A stretch of DNA of 32,572 bases, taken from the NCBI RefSeq assembly GCF_027257875.1, contig NZ_JAPVQY010000075.1, forward strand, positions 1-32,572, read 5' to 3'. Positions 1 to 7,758 of the stretch are shown here, in pieces. The notes beneath the pieces are model-generated. The model was not told the DNA's origin. It was given only the letters and a program-made list of their open reading frames with translations, and made no database searches. The stretch comes from Burkholderia sp. IMCC1007 (GTDB lineage Bacteria > Pseudomonadota > Gammaproteobacteria > Burkholderiales > Burkholderiaceae). The first letter of the stretch is position 1. The number at the start of each line of letters is the position of its first letter. The translations under genes were made by a program, and so were the position numbers.

Positions 1-494
1 TGGTCGGCCGCGCGTTCGCCGCGCCGCCCGCCGCCGGCGCCGAACCCGCGACCCCGCGAACGGCCGCCCCGCGAACGGCCGCCCAGCGCACGGGCGCCCC
101 ATTCGAAGTGACCTACAGCGACGCCGAATGGCGTCGCCGCCTGACGCCTGCCCAATACACGATACTGCGCGACGCCGGCACCGAGCCGCCGTACAGCAGC
201 CCGCTGAACGACGAGCACCGCCACGGCACGTTCGCGTGCGCCGGCTGCGGCCTCGCGCTGTTCTCGTCGGGCACCAAGTTCGACAGCCATACCGGCTGGC
301 CGAGCTTCTGGAAACCGCTCGACCACGCGGTCGCGACCGAAGTCGATACGTCGTTCGGGATGGCCCGCACCGAAGTGCACTGCCGCCGCTGCGGCGGCCA
401 TCTCGGCCACGTGTTCGACGACGGCCCGCCGCCCACCGGGCTGCGCTACTGCATGAACGGGCTCGCGCTCGTGTTCCACCCGGCCGCCGCCTGA
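1..494 (+). CDS. msrB: Peptide-methionine (R)-S-oxide reductase MsrB, exported form, 5' truncated by window edge
   Basis: Reduces methionine-R-sulfoxide in proteins. The SelR/MsrB fold is complete: two zinc CxxC pairs (CAGCG and CRRCGGHLGHVF), the GWPSFW motif, and the catalytic cysteine in RYCMN near the C-terminus. The first possible start inside the window is a GTG at 108. However, the frame stays open to base 3 and encodes an Ala/Pro/Arg-rich stretch like the region after a signal peptide, so the true start is very probably outside the window and the protein exported. Only one cysteine besides the four zinc ligands is visible. The stop lies 37 nt before dipZ, and msrA follows, so this is a three-gene repair operon. 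The MsrB identity is secure; export is inferred. Confidence 0.93.
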   Translation, partial: VGRAFAAPPAAGAEPATPRTAAPRTAAQRTGAPFEVTYSDAEWRRRLTPAQYTILRDAGTEPPYSSPLNDEHRHGTFACAGCGLALFSSGTKFDSHTGWPSFWKPLDHAVATEVDTSFGMARTEVHCRRCGGHLGHVFDDGPPPTGLRYCMNGLALVFHPAAA

Positions 495-531
495 GCGGCG
501 GCCGCCTTCCTGAACGACCGGAGACCGCTCC

Positions 532-2451
532 ATGCTGCTCATCGTCCTCGCCTATCTCGGCGGCGTGCTCACGATCCTGAGCCCGTGCATCCTGCCCGTG
601 CTGCCGTTCGTGTTCGCGCGCGCCGACCAGCCGTTCGTGCGTACCGGACTGCCGCTGCTCGTCGGCATGGCGCTCACGTTCACCGTCGTCGCCACGCTCG
701 CCGCCATCGGCGGCGGCTGGGTCGCGCAGGCCAACCAGGCCGGCCGCTGGCTCGCCATCGCGCTGCTCGCGGTGTTCGGCCTGACGCTGCTGCTGCCGCG
801 CGTGGCCGACCACCTGACGCGCCCGCTCGTCGCGGCAGGCAACCGGCTCACCGGCTTCGCGCAGCGCGACGGCCGCGCGGCCGGCCCCGTGTCGTCGCTG
901 CTGCTCGGTGTCGCCACCGGCCTGCTGTGGGCGCCGTGCGCCGGCCCGATCCTGGGACTCGTGCTGACCGGCGCCGCGCTGCGCGGCGCGAGCGTCGGCA
1001 CGACGGTGCTGCTCGTCGCGTATGCGGCCGGCGCGGCGACGTCGCTCGGCATCGCGCTCCTGATCGGCGGCAAGGTGTTCGCCGCGATGAAGCGCTCGCT
1101 CGGCGCCGGCGAATGGATCCGGCGCGGAATCGGCGCGGCGCTGCTGGCCGGCGTCGCGGCGATCGCGCTCGGCCTCGATACGGGTGCGCTGGCACAGTTG
1201 TCGACGGTCACGACCGGCGGGCTGGAGACGAAGCTCGTCGATCGGCTCGGCGGCCACTCGAACGGCACGCCGGCGGCAATGGCTGCGGCCGGCAATACCA
1301 GCAACGCCGGCAGCACCGGCAGCACGGGCAGCCCCAGCGCCAGCGGCGCCGCAGCGAACGGCGCGATGATGGCCGCAACGTCCAACGACGCACCGGCCGC
1401 AGGCGGCGCGATGGCCGGCAGCGCGATGATGCGCGCGGCCGACACGACACCCGCGGCGCATGCACCGGCCGCGTTGCCCGTCGAAGGCACGCTGCCGTCG
1501 CTCGACGGCGCCGTGCAGTGGCTGAATTCGCCGCCGCTGACGGCGGCCGGCCTGCGCGGCAAGGTCGTGCTCGTCGATTTCTGGACGTACTCGTGCATCA
1601 ACTGCCTGCGCACGCTGCCGTACACGACCGCCTGGGCGCGCAAATATGCGCCGTACGGGCTCGTCGCGATCGGCGTGCACGCGCCGGAGTTCGCGTTCGA
1701 GCGCGACCTCGGCAACGTGAAGAAGGCCGTGCACGACCTCGGCATCGACTACCCGGTCGCGATCGACAACCGCTATGCGATCTGGCGCGCATTCGGCAAC
1801 GAATACTGGCCCGCGCACTACTTCATCGACGCGCAAGGGCGGATCCGCCATCACCACTTCGGCGAAGGCGAATACGCGCAGTCGGAACGCGCGATCCAGT
1901 CGCTGCTCGCGGAAGCCGGCCACCCCGACGCGCTGAACGTGCCGCTGGGCGTCGCCGGCGCGCCGGCGAAGGGCGCGCTCGCGGCAGCCGACAGCGCGGA
2001 CGTGCGCTCGCCAGAAACCTACGTCGGCTATGCGCGCGCCGAAGACTTCACGTCGCCGGGCGGCGTCGTGCGCGACGCGACGCACCGCTACGACGCGCCC
2101 GCGCACCCCGAGCTGAACGACTGGGGCCTCGCCGGCGCGTGGCAGGTGGGCGCCGAGCGCGCGACGCTCGCCGCGCCGGCCGGAAAGATCGTCTACCGCT
2201 TCCACGCGCGCGACCTGCACCTCGTGCTCGGCCCGGGCGCGAACGGCAAGCCGGTGCGCTTTCGCGTGACGCTCGACGGCGCGGCGCCCGGCGCCGCCCA
2301 CGGCACCGACGTCGACGCGCAGGGGTACGGCACCGTCACGGGGCAGCGTCTGTACCAGCTCGTCCGGCAGACCGGCGCGATCGCCGATCGCACGTTCTCG
2401 ATCGAGTTTCTCGATCCCGGTGTCGATGCGTATGCGTTCACGTTCGGTTGA
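532..2451 (+). CDS. dipZ: DipZ-type thiol:disulfide transporter (CcdA - thioredoxin - C-terminal DipZ domain)
   Basis: A 639-aa fusion expected to pass cytoplasmic electrons to the periplasm. Residues ~1-235 are a CcdA-like membrane domain with several hydrophobic helices and the two redox cysteines in SPCILP and WAPCAGP. Residues ~242-315 are a low-complexity Ala/Gly/Ser/Thr/Met linker. Residues ~320-465 are a thioredoxin/TlpA-like domain with the active site YSCINCLRTLP. The remainder matches the beta-rich C-terminal domain of DipZ proteins. The ATG at 532 follows a GGAG-containing leader by a few bases. Its position between msrB and msrA implies that it reduces their catalytic cysteines. 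Family annotations often say 'cytochrome c biogenesis', but no cytochrome c maturation gene is nearby, so Msr recycling is the better reading. Confidence 0.92.
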   Translation: MLLIVLAYLGGVLTILSPCILPVLPFVFARADQPFVRTGLPLLVGMALTFTVVATLAAIGGGWVAQANQAGRWLAIALLAVFGLTLLLPRVADHLTRPLVAAGNRLTGFAQRDGRAAGPVSSLLLGVATGLLWAPCAGPILGLVLTGAALRGASVGTTVLLVAYAAGAATSLGIALLIGGKVFAAMKRSLGAGEWIRRGIGAALLAGVAAIALGLDTGALAQLSTVTTGGLETKLVDRLGGHSNGTPAAMAAAGNTSNAGSTGSTGSPSASGAAANGAMMAATSNDAPAAGGAMAGSAMMRAADTTPAAHAPAALPVEGTLPSLDGAVQWLNSPPLTAAGLRGKVVLVDFWTYSCINCLRTLPYTTAWARKYAPYGLVAIGVHAPEFAFERDLGNVKKAVHDLGIDYPVAIDNRYAIWRAFGNEYWPAHYFIDAQGRIRHHHFGEGEYAQSERAIQSLLAEAGHPDALNVPLGVAGAPAKGALAAADSADVRSPETYVGYARAEDFTSPGGVVRDATHRYDAPAHPELNDWGLAGAWQVGAERATLAAPAGKIVYRFHARDLHLVLGPGANGKPVRFRVTLDGAAPGAAHGTDVDAQGYGTVTGQRLYQLVRQTGAIADRTFSIEFLDPGVDAYAFTFG

Positions 2452-2505
2452 GCACGCGCGCCGCCTGATCACCATCTTCCGTCCCGTATTCCTGAGGAGC
2501 AAACA

Positions 2506-3249
2506 ATGATCCCGACATCCATTCGCGACTGCCCGCCTCGGCGGCGGGCCGTCGTGCTGCGCCGCATCGGCGCGATTGCCGTCGCGGCCGCGGCCGTGTT
2601 CGGCTACCAGCGCGTGGTCAGTTCCGCGGAACCGATGCATGCGGTGCCCGCGCCGACGCTCGACGAAACCCCGGGCGCGGCGCACGAGGAAACGGCGGTG
2701 CTGGCTGGCGGCTGCTTCTGGGGCGTGCAGGGCGTGTTCGAGCACGTGAAGGGCGTGAAGCAGGTCACGGCCGGCTACGCGGGCGGCGCCGCCGAAACCG
2801 CGCACTACGCGCTGGTGGGCACCGGACTCACGGGCCATGCGGAATCGGTACGCATCGTGTACGACCCGACGCAGATCACGTACGGCCGGCTGCTGCAGGT
2901 GTTCTTCTCGGTCGCGCACGACCCGACCGAGCTCAACCGGCAAGGCCCCGACGACGGCACGCAATACCGGTCGGCGATCTTTCCGACCACGGCGCAGCAG
3001 CGCGCCGTCGCGACCGCGTACATCGCGCAGCTCGGCGCCGCACACGCATTCGCGGCGCCCGTCGTCACGCGCGTCGAAGCGTACAAGGGCTTCTATCCGG
3101 CCGAGGCGTATCACCAGAACTACCTCGAACTGCATCCCGACGCGCCGTACATCGCGTTCAACGACCTGCCGAAGGTCGCAGGACTGAAGCAGCACTTCCC
3201 GGCGCTGTACCGCGCCGATGCGGTGCTGTGGCGCGACGCGCGGATGTGA
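2506..3249 (+). CDS. msrA: Peptide-methionine (S)-S-oxide reductase MsrA, exported or membrane-anchored
   Basis: A 247-aa protein that reduces methionine-S-sulfoxide, complementing MsrB. The MsrA core begins near residue 63 with the catalytic motif GGCFWG and continues with VTAGYAGG, VRIVYDP, HDPTELNRQGPDDGTQYRS and the YHQNYL region. Residues ~10-40 have an arginine-rich start followed by a hydrophobic Ala/Val stretch, a signal peptide or membrane anchor, placing the enzyme in the periplasm. An AGGAG-type ribosome site lies just before the ATG. Apart from one cysteine in the leader (IRDCPP), the catalytic cysteine is the only one, so the usual C-terminal resolving cysteines are absent. Third gene of the msrB-dipZ-msrA operon. 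Confidence 0.94.
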   Translation: MIPTSIRDCPPRRRAVVLRRIGAIAVAAAAVFGYQRVVSSAEPMHAVPAPTLDETPGAAHEETAVLAGGCFWGVQGVFEHVKGVKQVTAGYAGGAAETAHYALVGTGLTGHAESVRIVYDPTQITYGRLLQVFFSVAHDPTELNRQGPDDGTQYRSAIFPTTAQQRAVATAYIAQLGAAHAFAAPVVTRVEAYKGFYPAEAYHQNYLELHPDAPYIAFNDLPKVAGLKQHFPALYRADAVLWRDARM

Positions 3250-3264
3250 CGGAGTGCCGAGCGT

Positions 3265-3300
3265 GCGGCGCGGCGCGAACACCGCGCGCCGCCGCCCTGG
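3265..3300 (+). terminator. Possible terminator of the msr operon
   Basis: A very GC-rich imperfect inverted repeat (arms about 3268-3278 and 3284-3294, 9 of 11 positions pairing) lies 20 nt after the msrA stop and is followed by a short T-containing stretch. It could end the msr transcript before the Rieske gene. The T-run is poor, so this is weak. Confidence 0.3.
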
Positions 3301-3446
3301 TTTGCGCTGCATCACGGAAACCCGCGCCGCGCCGACCGGGCAAACCCGCATCGCACCAGCTTCGCGTGCCAACTTCGCGTAGACTGCTTGAGATTCGCGC
3401 CGCGTCCCGCGGCGCTCGAAACCCAGTCCAGCCAGGAGGCGTACGC

Positions 3447-4568
3447 ATGCGCGCAGTGCCTTTGTCTGACAGCGGCACCCTTGAACAACCGTCCACCGGC
3501 ACGGTCGTGCGCGACCTGCGCCGCGTGCCCATCCACCCCGATCACTGGTATCCGCTCGCGTGGTCGCGCGAACTCAAGCGCGGCAAGACGCTCGGCGTGC
3601 ACTTCGCCGGCGACCCGATCGTGCTCGTGCGCACCGAATCCGGCGCCGTGTATGCGCTCGAAGACCGTTGTGCGCACCGCCAGGTGCCGTTGCATGCAGG
3701 CGTCGTCACCGGCGAAACGCTGCGGTGCTGCTACCACGGCTGGACCTACGCGTGCGACAGCGGCCGCTGCGTCGACGTCCCGTATCTCGGCCGCGATCGC
3801 CTGCCCAACGGCGTGCGCGCGTATCCGTGCCGCGAAGCGCACGGGCTGATCTTCGTCTTCCCCGGCGACGCGACGCTCGCCGACGCGCGCCCGTTCCCCG
3901 CGCTCGAATCGGCGGACAACCCCGCATACAAGACTCGCCGTTTCGGCCGCGAGGTCAAGTGCCACTACTCGTTCATGCACGAGAACCTGATGGACATGAA
4001 CCATCAGTTCCTGCATCGCAAGCAGATGGGCCAGATGCGCGCGCGCAGCGTCGGCCGCCGCCGCGGCGACGACTGGGTCGAGGTCGACTACACGTTCTCG
4101 CGGATGGAGGGCAAGCAGCCGGTCGGCGAGGCACTCGTGTTCGGTTCGAGCAAGAAGCCCGGCGACCAGGCCGACAAGAGCGTGATGACGGTCCGCACCG
4201 GCTACCCGTATCAGACGCTGCAGATCCGCTCGAGCGAAGGCACGCTCGTGATGGATCTGTGGATCGTCTACGTGCCGCTCGACGCGGCGCAGCGCACCAA
4301 CCGCACGTTCGGGCTGCTGTCGATCCACAAGCCGGGCATTCCGTTCGCGCTCGATCTCGCGTGGCCGCTGCTCGTCTGGTTCACCGAGCGGATCTTCCGC
4401 GAGGATCGCTGGATCGTCGAGCGCGAGCAGGAAGCGCACGACCGGCAGGGCGCCGACTGGAACCACGAGGTGTTTCCGGTCATCAACGAACTGCGCGACC
4501 TGCTGCGCGAATGCGGCGCGCGCACGGTGATCCCGATCCACCCGGCAGGCGCGGGCGACGCTCGCTAG
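3447..4568 (+). CDS. Rieske [2Fe-2S] non-heme iron oxygenase, alpha subunit
   Basis: A 373-aa stand-alone Rieske oxygenase. The N-terminal Rieske domain shows the cluster ligands as CAH (residues ~77-79) and, about 16 residues later, CCYHGW. The C-terminal domain carries an iron-site segment reading NLMDMNHQFLH (~residue 180), with Asp and two His. I chose the ATG at 3447 because AGGAGG lies 6-11 nt upstream; an in-frame extension to 3228 would overlap msrA and has no ribosome site. No ferredoxin, reductase or ring-cleavage gene is nearby, so redox partners must come from elsewhere and the substrate cannot be told. It converges on hydA with 33 nt between the stops and is not part of the pyrimidine operon. 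The two iron-site histidines are three residues apart rather than the usual four. Confidence 0.85.
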   Translation: MRAVPLSDSGTLEQPSTGTVVRDLRRVPIHPDHWYPLAWSRELKRGKTLGVHFAGDPIVLVRTESGAVYALEDRCAHRQVPLHAGVVTGETLRCCYHGWTYACDSGRCVDVPYLGRDRLPNGVRAYPCREAHGLIFVFPGDATLADARPFPALESADNPAYKTRRFGREVKCHYSFMHENLMDMNHQFLHRKQMGQMRARSVGRRRGDDWVEVDYTFSRMEGKQPVGEALVFGSSKKPGDQADKSVMTVRTGYPYQTLQIRSSEGTLVMDLWIVYVPLDAAQRTNRTFGLLSIHKPGIPFALDLAWPLLVWFTERIFREDRWIVEREQEAHDRQGADWNHEVFPVINELRDLLRECGARTVIPIHPAGAGDAR

Positions 4569-4601
4569 CCACCGCGGCGAACGCGCCCGCCCGGCGGCCG
4601 G

Positions 4602-6059
4602 TCAACCGGCGCGTTCGACCGGGTGCGGCTCGCGCAGCCGGTTCGCGATGCGGGCGGCCTCGTAGTAGCCGGCAGCAGGCGGCCGCTTCAGATAGCGGCC
4701 CGCACCGCGCTGCGCGCGCAGCTCGCCGTCGGCCCACGCGAGCGCGCCGCGCGTGAGCGTGTGCGTCGCGACGCCCTGCACCGTCATCCCTTCGAACACG
4801 TTGAAGTCGACCTGCTGGCGATGGGTCTTCGCCGAGATCGTCTTCGTCGCGGCCGGATCCCACACCACCAGATCGGCGTCGGCGCCGACCTGCACGGCCC
4901 CCTTGCGCGGATACAGGTTGAAGATCTGCGCGGCATTGGTCGACGTGATCCGCACGAACTCGTTCGGCGTGATGCGGCCGTGGTTCACGCCGTGATGCCA
5001 CAGCACCGACATGCGGTCCTCGACGCCGCCGCAGCCGTTCGGGATCTTCGTGAAGTCCTCGCGGCCCATCGCCTTCTGCGATGCGCAGAACACGCAGTGA
5101 TCGGTCGCCGTCGTATGCAGCTGCCCCGCCTGCAGCCCGCGCCACAGTGCCTCGCGGTGCTCGGCCGAGCGGAACGGCGGGCTCATCACGTGCGCGGCCG
5201 CGCGCGTCCAGTCCGGGTCGCGATACACCGCCTCGTCGACCACCAGATGGCCCGGCAGCACCTCGCCGAACACGCGCAGCCCTTCGCTGCGCGCGCGCGT
5301 GATCACGTCGACCGCATCCTTCGCCGACACGTGCACGATGTACACGGGCACGCCGAGCACCTGGGCGATGCGAATCGCGCGGTTCGCGGCCTCGCCCTCG
5401 ACCTCCGGCGGCCGCGACAGCGGATGCGCCTCCGGCCCCGTCATCCCGCGCGCGAGCAGCGCCTTTTGCAGCTGGAACACGAGCTCGCCGTTCTCCGCGT
5501 GCACGGTCGGCAGCGCGCCGAGTTCCAGCGAACGCGTGAAGCTGTTCACGAGGACCTCGTCGTCGGCCATGATCGCGTTCTTGTACGCCATGAAGTGCTT
5601 GAAGCTCGACACGCCGTGCTCGCGCACGAGCGTGCCCATGTCGCGATGCACCGATTCGTCCCACCACGTGACGGCCACATGGAAGCCGTAGTCCGCCGCC
5701 GCCTTCTCGGCCCAGCCGCGCCACTCGTGGAACGCGGCCATCAGCGACTGCTTCGGGCTCGGGATCACGAAGTCGATGATGCTCGTCGTGCCGCCCGACA
5801 GGCCGGCTGCCGTACCCGAATAGAAATCGTCGCTCGCGCGCGTGCCCATGAACGGCAGTTCCATATGCGTATGCGGATCGATGCCGCCCGGCATCACGTA
5901 CTGGTCGTGCGCGTCGACCACCGTCGCACCGGCCGGCGCGTCGATCTTCTCGGCGATCTGCAGGATCGTGCCGCCGTCCTGCGGGTCGGCACACAGGACG
6001 TCCGCACGATAGGTTCGGTCTGCATCGACCACGGTGCCGCCACGAATCAGGATTGCCAT
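4602..6059 (-). CDS. hydA: Dihydropyrimidinase / D-hydantoinase
   Basis: Opens the dihydropyrimidine ring (dihydrouracil to N-carbamoyl-beta-alanine), the second step of reductive pyrimidine breakdown. The 485-aa amidohydrolase shows the metal ligands DPHTHMELPF near residue 60, the lysine expected to be carbamylated in SSFKHFMAYKN (~160), the histidines in VHAENGE (~193) and IVHVSAKD (~250), and the catalytic Asp in TATDHCVFC (~327). The ATG at 6059 has a strong GAGGAGG site. It is the last gene of the minus-strand operon, 91 nt after the NCS1 permease. A broader hydantoinase activity is possible, but the operon fixes dihydropyrimidine as the likely substrate. Confidence 0.95.
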   Translation of the reverse strand: MAILIRGGTVVDADRTYRADVLCADPQDGGTILQIAEKIDAPAGATVVDAHDQYVMPGGIDPHTHMELPFMGTRASDDFYSGTAAGLSGGTTSIIDFVIPSPKQSLMAAFHEWRGWAEKAAADYGFHVAVTWWDESVHRDMGTLVREHGVSSFKHFMAYKNAIMADDEVLVNSFTRSLELGALPTVHAENGELVFQLQKALLARGMTGPEAHPLSRPPEVEGEAANRAIRIAQVLGVPVYIVHVSAKDAVDVITRARSEGLRVFGEVLPGHLVVDEAVYRDPDWTRAAAHVMSPPFRSAEHREALWRGLQAGQLHTTATDHCVFCASQKAMGREDFTKIPNGCGGVEDRMSVLWHHGVNHGRITPNEFVRITSTNAAQIFNLYPRKGAVQVGADADLVVWDPAATKTISAKTHRQQVDFNVFEGMTVQGVATHTLTRGALAWADGELRAQRGAGRYLKRPPAAGYYEAARIANRLREPHPVERAG

Positions 6060-6119
6060 TTGGTTGCCTCCTCGTTGACTGTCGGGTGCCGCATGCGGCG
6101 CTGATGCCGGATGTGCCCG

Positions 6120-6155
6120 CGCATCGGGCGCATCGGGTACATCGGCTGCATCAGG
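6120..6155. repeat. Four tandem 9-bp units between permease and hydA
   Basis: Four consecutive 9-bp units read CGCATCGGG, CGCATCGGG, TACATCGGC and TGCATCAGG. The last one overlaps the permease stop codon, and the array lies in the 91-nt gap before hydA. It may be only a slippage-prone tract, or it may influence the intercistronic mRNA. No function is known to me. Confidence 0.7.
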
Positions 6156-7659
6156 CGGTCGCGATCTGCGCGCGCTGTCCGCCGCGCCACTTCATCCAGA
6201 TGCCGTACACGCCGGACGCCAGTACGAGGCCGACGAACCACGCATACGTGTAAAGCGTGTTGAAGAACGCCGGCACGTTCGCGAACGATGCCGGAAATGC
6301 CGTGTGCAGGAAGCCGGGCAGGTTCGGCAGCACGCCGATCGCCAGCGCGACCAGCGCGGCCGGGTTCCAGCCGCGCGTGTAGCTGAAGTCGCCGCGCTCG
6401 TCGAACAGCGCGCGCGTATCGAGCCGCGTGCCGCGAATCAGGAAGTAGTCGACCATCAGGATCCCCGCGACCGGCCCGAGCAGCGCCGAATACCCGACGA
6501 GCCAGGTGAAGATGTAGCCGTCGGTCGTCGCGAGGATCTTCCACGGCATCATCACGATCGCGATCGTCGCAGTGATCATCCCGCCCGCGCGGTACGAAAT
6601 TGCCTTCGGCCACAGGCTCGAGAAGTCGTACGCGGGGCCGACCAGGTTCGCCGCGAGGTTGCAGCACATCGTGTCGAGCGTGAGGATTACCAGCGCGATA
6701 CCGACGCCGATGCCGGTCATCCGGCTCGTCAGGTCGATCGGGTCCCAGATCGCGTTGCCGTAGATCACCACGGTGGCCGACGTCACGACGACCGACACCA
6801 CCGACAGCAGCGCCATCGGCACCGGCAGCCCGATCGACTGCCCGATGATCTGGTCGCGCTGCGAATGCGCGAAGCGCGTGAAGTCGGGGATATTCAGCGC
6901 GAGCGTCGCCCAGAAGCCGACCATCGCGGTCAGGCCCGGCCAGAACGTCGCCCAGAAGAGCCCCGCCTTCTTGCCGCCCGCCGCGAACTGCGACGGCGCC
7001 GACAGCATCGAGCCGACGCCGCCCGCGTGCGACGTCGCCCACCACACGAGCGCGATGCACATCACGACCTTGATCGGCGCGGACCAGCTTTCGAGCCAGC
7101 GGATCGAATCGGTGCCGTGCAGGATGAAGTAGATCTGCAGCGCCCAGAACACGAGGAAGCACGCGAGCTGCCCGAGCGAAATGCCGACGATCGGCAGCGC
7201 GGCGCCGTGCAGTGCGTTGCCGGTCAGGATGTTCAGCAGCGTATAGATCGCGCTGCCGCCGAGCCAGGTCTGGATCCCGTACCAGCCGCATGCGACGATC
7301 GCGCGCAACATCGCGGGCAGCTTCGCGCCCTGCGTGCCGAACGACGCGCGCACGAGCACCGCATACGGAATCCCGTGCTTCGCGCCCGCATGGCCGATCA
7401 GCAGCATCGGCACGAGCACGATCAGGTTGCCGAGCAACACGGTCAGCACCGCCTGCCACGGCGACATGCCTTCCTGGATCAGCCCGGCCGCGAGCATGTA
7501 CGACGCAATGTTCATCACCATCCCGACCCACAGCGCCGCGAAGTGATACCACCGCCACGTGCGCTGCGCCGCCGTCGTCGGCGCGAGGTCGTCGTTGTAC
7601 AGGCTGCCGGCCGGCGCCGCGGCGCTGTCGGCATCGGCGGGAATCGCTGCTGGTTTCAT
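6151..7659 (-). CDS. NCS1-family nucleobase/hydantoin permease
   Basis: A 502-aa polytopic inner-membrane protein of the nucleobase:cation symporter-1 family (relatives: Mhp1, PucI, CodB). About twelve hydrophobic segments follow a hydrophilic N-terminus of ~45 residues. Motifs near the first helices (YHFAALWVGM, IASYMLAAGLI, GMSPWQA) and the later GIGVGIALVILTLDTMCCNLAANLVGP fit NCS1 proteins. The ATG at 7659 has GGAGCG a few bases upstream. Lying between preA and hydA, it most likely imports uracil, thymine, dihydropyrimidines or hydantoin; sequence alone cannot choose among them. Confidence 0.9.
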   Translation of the reverse strand: MKPAAIPADADSAAAPAGSLYNDDLAPTTAAQRTWRWYHFAALWVGMVMNIASYMLAAGLIQEGMSPWQAVLTVLLGNLIVLVPMLLIGHAGAKHGIPYAVLVRASFGTQGAKLPAMLRAIVACGWYGIQTWLGGSAIYTLLNILTGNALHGAALPIVGISLGQLACFLVFWALQIYFILHGTDSIRWLESWSAPIKVVMCIALVWWATSHAGGVGSMLSAPSQFAAGGKKAGLFWATFWPGLTAMVGFWATLALNIPDFTRFAHSQRDQIIGQSIGLPVPMALLSVVSVVVTSATVVIYGNAIWDPIDLTSRMTGIGVGIALVILTLDTMCCNLAANLVGPAYDFSSLWPKAISYRAGGMITATIAIVMMPWKILATTDGYIFTWLVGYSALLGPVAGILMVDYFLIRGTRLDTRALFDERGDFSYTRGWNPAALVALAIGVLPNLPGFLHTAFPASFANVPAFFNTLYTYAWFVGLVLASGVYGIWMKWRGGQRAQIATA

Positions 7660-7685
7660 TGAAGGCGCTCCACGTAAACGTCAGC

Positions 7686-7707
7686 GCCGGCATCGCACGA
7701 TGCCGGC
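7686..7707. repeat. Perfect intercistronic inverted repeat preA-permease
   Basis: GCCGGCATCG and its exact reverse complement are separated by two bases, 27 nt upstream of the permease start. In RNA it would be a very stable 10-bp stem between preA and the permease. No T-run follows on the minus strand, so mRNA stabilisation or partial attenuation is likelier than termination. Confidence 0.65.
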
Positions 7708-7758
7708 CGAACAGAACAAAAGCAGCGGCGCGGACCATCCCGCGCCGCCGGCCGCCGG

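Noticed and set aside
3312..4541. Long open frame opposite the Rieske gene (409 codons)
   Set aside because: Composition is that of the complement of a GC-rich gene; no domain, ribosome site or signal, and the plus-strand frame has clear Rieske motifs.
4623..6104. Long plus-strand frame opposite hydA
   Set aside because: His/Arg-rich antisense artefact typical of high-GC codon use; hydA has metal-site motifs and a strong ribosome site.
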